A stretch of 64,000 bases of DNA from Oscillospiraceae bacterium (lineage in GTDB: Bacteria > Bacillota > Clostridia > Oscillospirales > Oscillospiraceae). Where the stretch lies: positions 27,346 to 91,345 of the forward strand of contig CAJTGJ010000017.1 in NCBI GenBank assembly GCA_910575695.1, read 5' to 3'. Both the position numbers and the translations under genes were made by a program. Shown in pieces: positions 7,928 through 16,632 of this stretch (position 1 is its first letter; each line of letters begins with the position of its first letter). The notes under the pieces were generated by a model that did not search any database, was not told where the DNA came from, and saw nothing but the letters and a program-made list of their open reading frames with translations.

Positions 7928-10900
7928 GTCCGTCTTCCTCCTCCTCCGCGTGGTTCAGCCAGGCCCAGAACTCCGCCGCCTTGACGGCCCTGCGGTACCG
8001 CCGGGCGTCGCCGCAGCCCTCCTCGAAGTGGCACGCCGCCCGGTAGTCGCACCAGCGGCATGGGTTTTTATCGGCGTTGTGCCAGTAGGGGTCGGCGTCG
8101 ATGTTGCCCGCCGCCAGCTCCCCGGCGGCGGCGCGCAGGGCGCTGGTGATGTATTCGTCCAGCGCCGCCATCTGCTCATCCGTCACCAGATAGTCGCCGC
8201 CCCTCCGGCCCGAGCTGACGGGGAGGAAGCGGTACTCTCCGGCGGTGTGCTCCATGGCGGACAGCACGTCCGGGTCGTCCAGCACCAGCCCCTGGCGGCA
8301 CAGGAGCTTGTCCCGGCTGGCCTGAATCTCCTCGTCGGTCATGCCCCGCTCGCCGTCCACCAGGGGGGTGCGGGCGGGGACGTACAGCACCCCCGCCGGG
8401 ACGATCTCCCCAGGGCCGAACACCCGCCGGCCCTCCCGGCTCAGGGCAAACAGGTACAGCAGCATCTGCAGGCCCCGGCCATCCTCCACATCGGCGAAGT
8501 CGAAGCTCTTTTTGCCAGTTTTGTAGTCCACCACCCGCAGGTAGCGCTTCCCATTGTGCTCCCACTGGTCCACCCGGTCCACAAAGCCGGACAGCCGCAG
8601 GCGCACCCCCCGCTCCGCCTCCACCGGGGGCAGAACCTTGTCCTTTCCCCGGCCGAAGCCCAGCTCAAAGGCGGCGGGGGTGAAGTCGGACACGGACAGC
8701 TCGGAGGCCACGCTCTGCACCACCGCCAGCGCCGCCTGCTTCATCCGCTGGAACAGATACCGGAACCGGGCGGTCTCCCCCTCCAGGCCGGACAGGGCTT
8801 CCCGCTCATAGCGGTCCGCGGCCTCCTGGGACAGGCGGCGCACCCCCTCCCCGTCGCTGAGGGAAATCTCCCGGGCCTTTGCCTCCCGCAGGGTGTTTTC
8901 CAGCACGTCGTGGACGAAGGTGCCGTAGTCGGAGGGCCGGAATGCCGCCCTCTGCCGGGGCTTCGCGTCCAGGCCGAAGCGGAGGAAATAGCTGAAATGG
9001 CAGGAGTTGACCAGGTCCAGCTTGGTGGCGGACATGGGCACCACCGGTCCGAACAGCTCCCGCACCGCGGGGGGGGACAGCCGCCCCCGCCGCCAGCGGG
9101 ACGCCTGCCGGATGCGCTCCACCCGGGGGGCCAGTCCGGGGACCTGCAGCAGGGCGGAGGCCACCAGCGGGTCCTGCCCCGCCAGCTCCACCGCCGCGTC
9201 CGGGGCGGACAGCCGGGCCAGCGGGCTGGAGCCGTCCGCCACAGGCCCGTCGGGAAACAGCGCCGCCAGACGCTCCCAGAGGAAGCAGGGCATTTTCTGG
9301 TTTTCCCCCGCCCCGGCGGCATAGCTGACGTACAGCCGCTCAGAGGGGCGGGCGCAGGTCTCGTAGGCGATGGTCATCTCCCGGCGGAGCTTGTCCTCCT
9401 GCTTTGGGGCCAGCTCGATGTCCATGGCGGACAGGGCGTCCCGGTCCTGGGAATCGAACAGCCCCGGGGACGGGGCGCAGTCGGGGATGGAATTGCTGTC
9501 CGCCCCCAGCAAGAACAGCGCCCTGACCTCCTTGTGGGCCATGCGGGGGGCGTCCCCCACCGTCACGGCGTCCAGGGACACAGGAATGGCCCCCACGTCG
9601 TACTGGCTGAGCACCAGGGAGAACAGGCGGGAAAATTCCTCCGGCTCCAGTTCCGTGTCCGCCAGCAAAAGGGCGCACTGCTCCAGCCCGCCCACCAGGA
9701 TGTCCCACAGCTGGCGGTACTGGGCGGCGGCGGTGCGCTCACCCCGCCCGTCCAGGCTGTCCGCCCGCTGGGCCAGCCGGGTGGGCAGGTCGATATCGTC
9801 CAGCAGCTGGTACAGCGCCAGGGCGCGGCCCCGGCCCGTCTTGTCCTTGTTTTTCCGCAGGGCCTCCAGGGGGGCGATAACCCGGCGGCGCAGGCCGTCC
9901 AGCCACGCCACCAGGGCGGCGTCCGCCTCGGTGAACTCCCGCCCGTAGCCTTCCGGGTGCATATCCCAGGGCTTTTTCCGGGTCCAGGCGGAGCCCTTCA
10001 GGTCCCAGGTGAGGACGTAGTTCTCCAGCAGGTCCCGTTCCTCATCCGAGATGCCCGTCAGCCCGGTTTTCAGGTAGCGGAACAGCTCGTCATAGGGGTA
10101 GTCCGACCCCGCCGCCGCCAGGGCGGAGGTCACCAGGGCCAGCACCGGCTTTTCCAGCACATCCTCCATGGCGGACAAGAACACCGGCACCCCGTACCGG
10201 GCAAAGGTGCTGCTGATCAGCTCGCCGTACCCGTCCAGGCGGCGGGTGCACACGGCGATGTCCCGGCAGCGGTAACGCTCCTCCCGCAGCAGCCGCAGAG
10301 TCTCGGCGGCGCACCACTCCGCCTCCTGCCGGGGGGTGGCGGCGGCGACCCGGGTAACGGTACACGCTCCCGTCCAGGGGGGCCCTGAAGAGGGGCCGAA
10401 CAGGCTGCGCTCCAGGAATTCCAGGGACGGGTGCCGGGGGAGGGGCCGGTTTACCGCCTCCTCCTGGACGGGGAGGGCGTCCGCTCCTGCCATCCGGGCC
10501 AGCCGCTTCGCCGCACGCAGGGCGGGCTGGAAGATCTCCGACGGGCCGTCCCCGGCATCGCACACAAAGGCCACCGTCAGCTCCCCCTGGGCCATGAGGG
10601 CGGACAGCACCGTTTCCTCCTGGGGGGTGAAATCGGTGAAGCCGTACACATAGAACCCCATCCCCGCCCCCCAGCGGGTGTCCCGGAGCTGGCGGGCCAG
10701 ACGGTCCAGCCGCCCCCGGGGGTCGGCGGCCCCCTGGGCCTCCAGGGCCTGGTAGGCGGCGTAGATCAGCCCCAGGTCCCGGAGCTTGTCCCCCTGCCGA
10801 CCGCCCAGCTCCTCCCCGGCGGAGATCAGCGTTTCCGGCTGGACCTGGTAGGAGCGGCACTCGTCCACCGTGGCCAGCAGGCCGGTGAGGAACGCGGGCT

Positions 10901-11228
10901 TCCGGGAGGAGGTGCGGTAGGCGGACAGCGTGTCGGACACCCGCCGCAGGGCGGCGTACATCAGCAGCATCCGGCCCCCGGCGTCCAGCATGGGCGCGGC
11001 CCCGCCCCCGGCGGCGTCGGTGAGCCGCCCCGCCAGACGGGTGAAGGACAGCACCTCGCACTCCATGGACGCGCCGCCCTCCAGCGCGGCGCACATGGCC
11101 CGCTCCGTCTCATGGGAATACTGCTCGGGGACGATGAGCAGGCGGCGGCGGGCGGCGGAGCGGCCCATGCGCTCCAAAAGCTCCCCCCGGATGTCCTGCC
11201 CCGCCCGGGCGTAGAGAAGATTCAGCAT
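7917..11228 (-). CDS. addB: AddB helicase-nuclease subunit
   Basis: An 1103-residue AddB. RRRLLIVPEQYSHETERAM near residue 28, the C-terminal RecB-type nuclease (LRVVDYKTGKKSFDF) and the iron-sulfur cysteines NPCRWCDYRAACHFEEGC are all present. The N-terminal Walker A expected just after the first strand is absent: the segment reads LLYARAGQDIRGELL with no GK[ST]. The same loss is known in RexB-type homologues, so the protein is probably still functional as a structural and nuclease subunit. Start 11228 follows AAAGGGGGCCCTTT; an upstream in-frame extension is rejected. Confidence 0.95.
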   Translation of the reverse strand: MLNLLYARAGQDIRGELLERMGRSAARRRLLIVPEQYSHETERAMCAALEGGASMECEVLSFTRLAGRLTDAAGGGAAPMLDAGGRMLLMYAALRRVSDTLSAYRTSSRKPAFLTGLLATVDECRSYQVQPETLISAGEELGGRQGDKLRDLGLIYAAYQALEAQGAADPRGRLDRLARQLRDTRWGAGMGFYVYGFTDFTPQEETVLSALMAQGELTVAFVCDAGDGPSEIFQPALRAAKRLARMAGADALPVQEEAVNRPLPRHPSLEFLERSLFGPSSGPPWTGACTVTRVAAATPRQEAEWCAAETLRLLREERYRCRDIAVCTRRLDGYGELISSTFARYGVPVFLSAMEDVLEKPVLALVTSALAAAGSDYPYDELFRYLKTGLTGISDEERDLLENYVLTWDLKGSAWTRKKPWDMHPEGYGREFTEADAALVAWLDGLRRRVIAPLEALRKNKDKTGRGRALALYQLLDDIDLPTRLAQRADSLDGRGERTAAAQYRQLWDILVGGLEQCALLLADTELEPEEFSRLFSLVLSQYDVGAIPVSLDAVTVGDAPRMAHKEVRALFLLGADSNSIPDCAPSPGLFDSQDRDALSAMDIELAPKQEDKLRREMTIAYETCARPSERLYVSYAAGAGENQKMPCFLWERLAALFPDGPVADGSSPLARLSAPDAAVELAGQDPLVASALLQVPGLAPRVERIRQASRWRRGRLSPPAVRELFGPVVPMSATKLDLVNSCHFSYFLRFGLDAKPRQRAAFRPSDYGTFVHDVLENTLREAKAREISLSDGEGVRRLSQEAADRYEREALSGLEGETARFRYLFQRMKQAALAVVQSVASELSVSDFTPAAFELGFGRGKDKVLPPVEAERGVRLRLSGFVDRVDQWEHNGKRYLRVVDYKTGKKSFDFADVEDGRGLQMLLYLFALSREGRRVFGPGEIVPAGVLYVPARTPLVDGERGMTDEEIQASRDKLLCRQGLVLDDPDVLSAMEHTAGEYRFLPVSSGRRGGDYLVTDEQMAALDEYITSALRAAAGELAAGNIDADPYWHNADKNPCRWCDYRAACHFEEGCGDARRYRRAVKAAEFWAWLNHAEEEEDGHGY

Positions 11229-11288
11229 AAAGGGCCCCCTTTCGCGTTTTTTTCCATTATAGCAAAAACGGGGCCGGAAAAAAAGCTG

Positions 11289-11317
11289 TTGACAAACCCT
11301 TCCCCATCTGGTATGAT
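11289..11317 (+). promoter_or_regulatory. infC operon promoter
   Basis: TTGACA, 17-bp spacer, TATGAT: a near-consensus sigma-A promoter 161 bp upstream of the infC start, leaving a leader of about 150 nt. Confidence 0.85.
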
Positions 11318-11324
11318 ACTTTGG

Positions 11325-11471
11325 CAAAAGGAAGCAGGAATGGCGCCGCCATCCTCACCTCCCGCCGCGGGGCGAAGGGGTTTACATGGTGAAATCCGCA
11401 CCGCCGGGTGCGTGTTTCGTTGTGGACGTGGGCGCTGTTGCGCTCACGTTTTGACATTTCTTAGGAGGTGC
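11325..11471 (+). ncRNA. infC-rpmI-rplT leader with terminator-like hairpin (L20 leader type)
   Basis: The leader contains three successive hairpins: GGAATGGCG/CGCCATCC-type near 11338, CGCACC/GGTGCG at 11397-11412, and a 10-bp stem ACGTGGGCGC/GCGCTCACGT at 11426-11449 followed by TTTTGACATTTCTT, which resembles an intrinsic terminator ending just before the infC Shine-Dalgarno. In Bacillus the same operon is controlled by L20-dependent premature termination in a leader at this position. The functional assignment is by analogy; the hairpins are seen directly. Confidence 0.6.
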
Positions 11472-11477
11472 GTGACC

Positions 11478-12008
11478 ATAGCAAATACGGCTCATCAAAT
11501 CAACGAGGAGATCCGCGACCGGGAGGTGCGGCTGATCGGCGCCGACGGCGCACAGCTGGGCGTCATGTCCGCCCGGGAGGCTCAGGCCCGCGCCGACGAG
11601 GCCGGCCTGGACCTGGTGAAGATCTCCCCCACCGCCAAACCCCCCGTTTGCAAGCTCATGGACTACGGCAAGTTCAAGTTCGAGCAGGCCAAGCGGGAGA
11701 AGGAGGCCAAAAAGAACCAGCACGTGGTGGAGGTCAAGGAAGTGCGGATGTCCCCCGGCATCGACATCGGGGACTTCAACACCAAGCTGCGCAACGCCCA
11801 GAAATTCCTGAGCGAGGGCAACCGGGTAAAGGTGACCGTCCGCTTCCGGGGCCGGGAGATGGCCCATACCGACATCGGCCGCAAGCTGCTGCTGGATTTT
11901 GCCGGCCAGTGCGGGCCGCTGGCGGTGATGGACAAGGAGCCCAAGCTGGAGGGCCGGCACATGAGCATTTTCCTGTCCGCCAAGAGCGCCAAGACGAATA
12001 AGCAGTAA
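11478..12008 (+). CDS. infC: translation initiation factor IF-3, AUA start
   Basis: A 176-residue IF-3, which binds the 30S subunit, checks the start codon and prevents premature subunit joining. [31 protein letters not shown] and [13 protein letters not shown] are diagnostic. No ATG lies at the family N-terminus. AGGAGGTG (11463-11470) is optimally placed for ATA at 11478; the GTG at 11472 is only 3 nt from AGGAGG. A non-canonical AUU, AUC or AUA start is typical of infC and is the basis of IF-3 autoregulation. First gene of the infC-rpmI-rplT operon. Confidence 0.93.
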   Translation: MANTAHQINEEIRDREVRLIGADGAQLGVMSAREAQARADEAGLDLVKISPTAKPPVCKLMDYGKFKFEQAKREKEAKKNQHVVEVKEVRMSPGIDIGDFNTKLRNAQKFLSEGNRVKVTVRFRGREMAHTDIGRKLLLDFAGQCGPLAVMDKEPKLEGRHMSIFLSAKSAKTNKQ

Positions 12009-12130
12009 AAAAGCGCGGAGCCGCCGCGAGCTGCGGGCTGAGGCCGGAGCGGAGCGAACCGGCGAAGCGTGACAAGCGATCCCACGCGGTGCTTACCGCA
12101 CCATCAACACACGTAAAGGAGATAACCGCC

Positions 12131-12334
12131 ATGCCTAAAGTGAAAACACACAGCGGCGCCAAGAAGCGCTTCAATCTGACCAAGAACGGGAAGGTCAAGC
12201 GCGCCCACGCCAACAAGAGCCACCTGCTCAACGGCCACGGCAAGACCCGCAAGCTCAAGAGGAGCCTCCGCAAGGGCGGCTACGCCGACGTGACCAACGC
12301 GGCCACCATCAAGCGCATGGTCCCCTACAAATAA
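12131..12334 (+). CDS. rpmI: 50S ribosomal protein L35
   Basis: A 67-residue L35: [20 protein letters not shown] at the start and AHANKSHLL with KTRKLKRSL in the middle. Start ATG 12131 is preceded by AAGGAGATAACCGCC. It is separated from infC by 122 nt containing a small hairpin (GCGGT/ACCGC at 12086-12099) and from rplT by 44 nt. Confidence 0.98.
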   Translation: MPKVKTHSGAKKRFNLTKNGKVKRAHANKSHLLNGHGKTRKLKRSLRKGGYADVTNAATIKRMVPYK

Positions 12335-12378
12335 GGGAAAACATCACAATTTCACTCAACATAGGAGGCTGAACGACA

Positions 12379-12735
12379 ATGGCAAGAGTCAAGGGCGCGA
12401 TGATGACGCGCAAGAGAAGGAATAAGATTCTCAAACTGGCCAAGGGCTACTGGGGCGCCAAGAGCAAGCATTTCAAGATGGCCAACGAGCAGGTGATGAA
12501 ATCCCTGCAGTACGCCTACGTGGGCCGACGCCTGAAGAAGCGCGACTTCCGTCAGCTGTGGATCGCCCGCATCAGCGCTGCTTGCAAGCTCAACGGGATG
12601 AACTACTCCACCTTCATGCACGGCCTGAAGCTGGCCAACGTGGAGATCAACCGCAAGATGCTGGCCGAGCTGGCCGTCAACGACAAGGCCGCCTTCACCC
12701 AGCTCACCGAGCTGGCCAAGGGCAAGCTGGCCTGA
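12379..12735 (+). CDS. rplT: 50S ribosomal protein L20
   Basis: A 118-residue L20, full length. [41 protein letters not shown] and [11 protein letters not shown] are the family blocks. Besides assembling the 50S subunit, L20 represses its own operon in Firmicutes by binding the leader RNA; the leader hairpins upstream of infC fit that. AGGAGG precedes the ATG. Confidence 0.98.
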   Translation: MARVKGAMMTRKRRNKILKLAKGYWGAKSKHFKMANEQVMKSLQYAYVGRRLKKRDFRQLWIARISAACKLNGMNYSTFMHGLKLANVEINRKMLAELAVNDKAAFTQLTELAKGKLA

Positions 12736-12748
12736 ATGATCCCGCGCC

Positions 12749-12780
12749 AAAGCGCCTGGTCCATGGGGCCGGGCGCTTTT
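12749..12780 (+). terminator. Terminator of the infC operon
   Basis: AAAGCGCC, 15-nt loop, GGCGCTTTT, 13 nt after the rplT stop. Confidence 0.75.
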
Positions 12781-12957
12781 CCTTTGCCCGGAGGAGCGGC
12801 CAGCGGCAAAAGATGGCTCGGGCTGCCATGGCCTGACGGCCCGGTTTGGATAGGCCCTTGTGCGGCAGTCTGATATACAAAGGGCCGTTTGTCCGGCGTT
12901 TTTTTCCGGTTTTCGGCGGGCGCAACCTGTAGTTGCGGAAGTTCCAGCCTGATTTGG

Positions 12958-12986
12958 TTGACCAGAACGGGGAATGGGGCTACGAT
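12958..12986 (+). promoter_or_regulatory. Promoter of the XRE regulator
   Basis: TTGACC, 17-bp spacer, TACGAT, 51 bp before the ATG at 13038. The preceding stretch from 12781 holds no recognisable gene. Confidence 0.5.
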
Positions 12987-13037
12987 ATGGGGGTGTTAAC
13001 ACGGAATGCGGCCGCAGGATCCAGGAGGTATATTGTT

Positions 13038-13682
13038 ATGAAATTGGGAGAAAAATTGCAGCAGCTCCGCAAGCGGAGCGGCCTGTCCCAGGAACAGCTT
13101 GCGTCACAGCTCGCCGTGTCCCGGCAGGCGGTGAGCAAGTGGGAGCTGGACGAGACCATGCCGGACACGGAAAACGTCATCCAGCTCAGCCGGATTTTCG
13201 GCGTGAGCTGCGACTACCTGCTCCGGGAGGAGGTGGACGAGCAGGGCGCGCCCCTGTCCGCCGCGCCGGGGGAGGCCCATCTGGACGGGCCGGGATGGGC
13301 GCATAACGCGTCTGCCCTGTCGCTGGCGGCGTGCGCCATCGGGCTTCTGCTGGCCCTGGGGGGCTGGATTCATGAGCAGACCTCCGGCCCGCTCATCATC
13401 GGATTGATTATCCAGATTCTGGGCGTATTGCTGTTCGAGCTGGCGGCGCCCCGCATGGACGGCGGCGGCAAAACCGCCCGCCTCACCTTTTATATGGCGG
13501 CAAACTGGCTGCTGATGCCCATACCCGCGGCGGTTCTGTGCAGCTGGGGCCTCCGCATTTACGTCAAGCCCCTTTCGAGCCTGCTGGCCTGGTCGGCGGT
13601 TTTGCTCTGCGATCTGCTGCTCAGCGGGGCGCTGACGGCGGCGCTGGCCAGGCTGCGGCGGCGTCAGGCCCAAGAAACGTAA
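13038..13682 (+). CDS. XRE-type HTH regulator with membrane domain
   Basis: A 214-residue protein with an N-terminal Cro/CI helix-turn-helix (GEKLQQLRKRSGLSQEQLAS, then AVSRQAVSKWELDETMPD) and a C-terminal half with about four hydrophobic segments starting near residues 92, 121, 153 and 185. This membrane-tethered XRE layout is common in Clostridia and of mostly unknown role. ATG 13038 is preceded by AGGAGGTATATTGTT. Likely cotranscribed with the next gene, which begins 67 nt later. Confidence 0.85.
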   Translation: MKLGEKLQQLRKRSGLSQEQLASQLAVSRQAVSKWELDETMPDTENVIQLSRIFGVSCDYLLREEVDEQGAPLSAAPGEAHLDGPGWAHNASALSLAACAIGLLLALGGWIHEQTSGPLIIGLIIQILGVLLFELAAPRMDGGGKTARLTFYMAANWLLMPIPAAVLCSWGLRIYVKPLSSLLAWSAVLLCDLLLSGALTAALARLRRRQAQET

Positions 13683-13749
13683 AAATTTCCCGCGCATGGA
13701 ATCCTCCCGTTTTCCTATCCTAACTTCAAATGGAAACGGGGGGATTTTC

Positions 13750-14268
13750 ATGCGCTGGCTCTGGTATTTTATCATTTACAGCTTTGCGGGCTTTTTGCTG
13801 GAGGTGGCCTTCGCCCGGGCCATCCGCCACCCCAAGCGGGACCGCAAGTGCTTCGTGCTCCTCCCGCTGTGCCCGGTGTACGGGCTGGGGGCGTGCCTGA
13901 TCCTGCTTCTGGCCCCGCTGATGCCGGGCCCGCTGTGGGTGATGGCGGCGGGGGGCCTTGCCGCCACCGGGGCGGAGCTGGCTATGGGGCTGTTCTACCG
14001 CTTCGCCCTGGGGGTGCGGTTCTGGGATTACACCGGCATCCGGGGCAGTCTGGGCGGGCTGGTCTGCCCCAGGTTTTCCCTGTACTGGACAGTGCTGGCG
14101 CTGGCGCTGGTCTACCTGGTCCATCCCGCCGTGTCCCTGCTGGCGGAGGGCATCCCGGCCTTTCTGGCCCCGCCCGCGGCCATCCTGCTGGGGGCGGACG
14201 GGGCGGTGTCCTGCGCGGCCCTGCGGCGGGCGGGGGATACCGATGTGCTGAAATGGTACGCGCCGTAG
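13750..14268 (+). CDS. CmpB-like (PF06541) integral membrane protein
   Basis: A 172-residue membrane protein with about five hydrophobic segments. YFIIYSFAGFLLEVAFARAI and LLPLCPVYGLGACLIL match the family annotated as putative ABC-transporter type IV (CmpB), where the sequence normally reads GPYCPIYGFGA. Despite that name no ABC ATPase is encoded beside it and the function is unknown. GGGGGGATTTTC precedes ATG 13750. Confidence 0.75.
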   Translation: MRWLWYFIIYSFAGFLLEVAFARAIRHPKRDRKCFVLLPLCPVYGLGACLILLLAPLMPGPLWVMAAGGLAATGAELAMGLFYRFALGVRFWDYTGIRGSLGGLVCPRFSLYWTVLALALVYLVHPAVSLLAEGIPAFLAPPAAILLGADGAVSCAALRRAGDTDVLKWYAP

Positions 14269-14309
14269 GGATGCACGGCCTTTAGCCCCTCCCCCATGCG
14301 GGTTGCACC

Positions 14310-14338
14310 TTGACAATGCGCGTATTTCGGCATAAAAT
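14310..14338 (+). promoter_or_regulatory. metNI promoter
   Basis: TTGACA, 17-bp spacer, TAAAAT, 41 bp before the metN ATG. The short leader leaves no room for a T-box or SAM riboswitch here. Confidence 0.75.
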
Positions 14339-14378
14339 AAGGGCCATCCTGTAACCCCGGGAGAGAGGGGAGAAAAAC

Positions 14379-15383
14379 ATGATCGAACTGAAAAATGTAT
14401 CCAAAATATTCCCCACCGCGGAAGGGGCGCTGCACGCCCTCACCGACGTGTCCCTCACCATCGGAGACGGCGAGGTGTACGGCATTGTGGGCATGAGCGG
14501 CGCGGGCAAGTCCACCCTGGTGCGGTGCATCAACCTGCTGGAGCGGCCCACCTCCGGCCAGGTGGTGATCGACGGGGACGACCTGTGCGCCATGAGCCGG
14601 AAGGAGCTGATCGCCCAGCGGCGGTCCATCAGCATGATCTTCCAGCAGTTCAACCTGCTGATGCAGCGCACCTGCCTGAAAAACATCTGCTTTCCCATGG
14701 AAATCGCCAAAAAGCCCAAGGCGGACGCGGAAAAGCGCGCCCATGAGCTGCTGGAGATCGTGGGCCTGCCCGACAAGGCGGACGCCTATCCCGCCCAGCT
14801 GTCCGGCGGACAGAAACAGCGCATCGCCATCGCCCGGGCTCTGGCCAGCGACCCCAAGATTCTGCTGTGCGACGAGGCAACCTCCGCCCTGGACCCCAAG
14901 ACCACAAGGGACATCCTGCGGCTGGTGAAGGACATCAACCGCCGCCTGGGCATCACCGTGGTGGTGATCACCCATGAGATGGCGGTGGTGGAGGAGATCT
15001 GCACCCAGGTGGCCATCCTGGACCACGGCCATGTGATGGAGACGGGCAGCGTGGAGCAGGTGTTCTCCAACCCCCGGAGCGAGGCGGGCCGGCGGCTGGT
15101 CTACCCCGACGGGGTGCGGGTGGAGGAGCTGCCCGCCGCCAACGTCATCCGCATCGCCTTCAACGGCGGCTCCAGCTATGAGCCGCTTATCGCGTCCCTT
15201 GCCATCGACTGCGGCGTGAAGGTGAACATACTGGGAGCGGACACCCGGAACGTCAACGGGCAGGCCTTCGGCACCATGCTGCTGGGCCTGCCGGAAAACC
15301 GCGCGGAGGCGGAAAAGGCCGTCGAGTACATCAAAAACCAGCCCAATGTGACCATGGAGGAGGTGCGGGATTACCATGCTTGA
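14379..15383 (+). CDS. metN: methionine ABC transporter ATP-binding protein
   Basis: A 334-residue ATPase of the MetNIQ D/L-methionine importer. Walker A GMSGAGKST, Q-loop FQQFNLL, signature LSGGQKQR and Walker B ILLCDEATSALD are intact. The C-terminal part from about residue 250 (NVIRIAFNGGSSYEPLIASL) is the NIL domain that binds methionine and inhibits transport in MetN. Stop overlaps the metI start by 8 nt. Confidence 0.96.
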   Translation: MIELKNVSKIFPTAEGALHALTDVSLTIGDGEVYGIVGMSGAGKSTLVRCINLLERPTSGQVVIDGDDLCAMSRKELIAQRRSISMIFQQFNLLMQRTCLKNICFPMEIAKKPKADAEKRAHELLEIVGLPDKADAYPAQLSGGQKQRIAIARALASDPKILLCDEATSALDPKTTRDILRLVKDINRRLGITVVVITHEMAVVEEICTQVAILDHGHVMETGSVEQVFSNPRSEAGRRLVYPDGVRVEELPAANVIRIAFNGGSSYEPLIASLAIDCGVKVNILGADTRNVNGQAFGTMLLGLPENRAEAEKAVEYIKNQPNVTMEEVRDYHA

Positions 15384-16155
15384 CTTTTTATCCGACCCGA
15401 AGGTGCTGGAGCAGCTGGACATACTCCGGCAGACCACCGGCCCGGGCATCTGGGAGACGCTGTACTCCACCGTGCTGGCCACCGCGCTGGCCTATGTCAT
15501 CGGCCTGCCCCTGGGCGTGATCCTGGTCACCGGGGAGCAGGGGGGCATCCGGCCCCTGCCCGGGGCGCTGATGAAGGCGCTGAACTTTATCGTCAACGTC
15601 CTGCGCTCCATCCCCTTCCTGATTTTGATGATGATGGTGATCCCCCTGTCCCGCCTGCTGGTGGGCACCAGCGTGGGCACTGTGGCCCTCATCGTCCCCC
15701 TGGTCATCGCCGCGTTCCCCTTCGTGGCCCGGGTGGTGGAGGGCTCCCTGCGGGAGATGGACCGGGGCATGATCGAGGCCGCCCAGTCCATGGGCTGCAC
15801 CACCTTCCAGATCATCTGGAAGGTGCTCCTGCCCGAGTGCCTGCCCTCCCTGATCGTGGGCTTTACCACCGCGTCCATCACTATTTTGAGCTATGGCGCG
15901 ATGGCGGGCATCATCGGCGGCGGCGGGCTGGGCGCGATTGCCATCAACTACGGCTACTACCGCAAAAAAAACGTGGTCATGTACATCACCGTCATTGTGC
16001 TGGTGCTCCTGGTGCAGCTCCTGCAGTCCTTCGGCACCCGGATGGCGGTGCGGCTGGACAAGCGGCTCAACCATAACAGCCGGAAAAACGTCCAGAACGC
16101 CGCCAGGGCCAAGGTCCAGAAGGACAAGAGAAGCGGCGGCGGCGCGATGAGATAA
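15376..16155 (+). CDS. metI: methionine ABC transporter permease
   Basis: A 259-residue permease with five hydrophobic segments. The coupling loop EAAQSMGCTTFQIIWKVLLPE contacts MetN, and GAMAGIIGGGGLGAIAINYGY is the MetI C-terminal signature. Overlap with metN implies coupling. The C-terminal tail is unusually basic (KRLNHNSRKNVQNAARAKVQ). Confidence 0.96.
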   Translation: MLDFLSDPKVLEQLDILRQTTGPGIWETLYSTVLATALAYVIGLPLGVILVTGEQGGIRPLPGALMKALNFIVNVLRSIPFLILMMMVIPLSRLLVGTSVGTVALIVPLVIAAFPFVARVVEGSLREMDRGMIEAAQSMGCTTFQIIWKVLLPECLPSLIVGFTTASITILSYGAMAGIIGGGGLGAIAINYGYYRKKNVVMYITVIVLVLLVQLLQSFGTRMAVRLDKRLNHNSRKNVQNAARAKVQKDKRSGGGAMR

Positions 16156-16170
16156 CCCGGCGGATTTGTG

Positions 16171-16203
16171 GGAAGGGACAAAGATATGCCCCTTGTCCCT
16201 TCC
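16171..16203 (+). terminator. Hairpin after metI
   Basis: GGAAGGGACAA(A)G paired with CTTGTCCCTTCC; 12 pairs with one bulge, 15 nt after the metI stop. No T-run follows, so it may be an mRNA 3'-end stabiliser or weak terminator separating metNI from metQ. Confidence 0.5.
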
Positions 16204-16225
16204 TACTTATGTAACATTCGCCCCA

Positions 16226-16254
16226 TTGACAAATGTACTTTGGCGCGTTAAACT
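16226..16254 (+). promoter_or_regulatory. metQ / T-box promoter
   Basis: TTGACA, 17-bp spacer, TAAACT, about 37 bp before the first base of the T-box stem I. Confidence 0.75.
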
Positions 16255-16289
16255 AAGTAGCATCAACCAAGCAAATAAATATGTTTTAA

Positions 16290-16558
16290 AGGCAATGATG
16301 AGGAGAGTACGCGCGGAGATACGGCACAGAGAGCCCGGGGAGCTGGAAACGGGTACGGAACGCCGCGCCGAACATGGCCTCGGAGCCGCACGGTCGAGAG
16401 GGGGTGCCCTTTAGGCCGCGACGGGAGCGCCCGTCACAGCGCCGGGGTATGTCTGTACCCTATAAGGCCCGGTCCCGTGAGGGGCGGGTGAAGCAAGGTG
16501 GTACCACGAAGCGGCTTGAACGCTCTCGTCCTTGACTGTGTGTCAGGGGCGTTTTTTT
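16290..16558 (+). ncRNA. T-box leader with methionine (AUG) specifier
   Basis: All T-box hallmarks are visible. Stem I begins with GCAATGATGAGGAGAGTACG (GA-rich motif and AGTA bulge). The 3' side of the specifier loop reads GAACATGG, placing AUG at 16374-16376. The 14-nt T-box core AAGGTGGTACCACG is at 16495-16508. A terminator stem CGTCCTTGAC/GTCAGGGGCG (16527-16551, two G-T pairs) is followed by seven T. Uncharged initiator or elongator tRNA-Met would stabilise the antiterminator and allow metQ transcription. Start and end of the RNA are estimated. Confidence 0.95.
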
Positions 16559-16632
16559 GTCCCCTTTGTTCCGGTGGACCCCGCGTGAGCGGTTCACATA
16601 GATCATCGCAAATTTTATAAGGAGAGATCACT

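Noticed and set aside
7839..10388. 849-codon open frame opposite addAB
   Set aside because: Antisense shadow of GC-rich coding sequence, rich in Gly/Pro/Arg/His, no domain.
11472..11474. GTG as the infC start
   Set aside because: Only 3 nt from AGGAGG, whereas ATA 11478 has ideal spacing and matches the family N-terminus.
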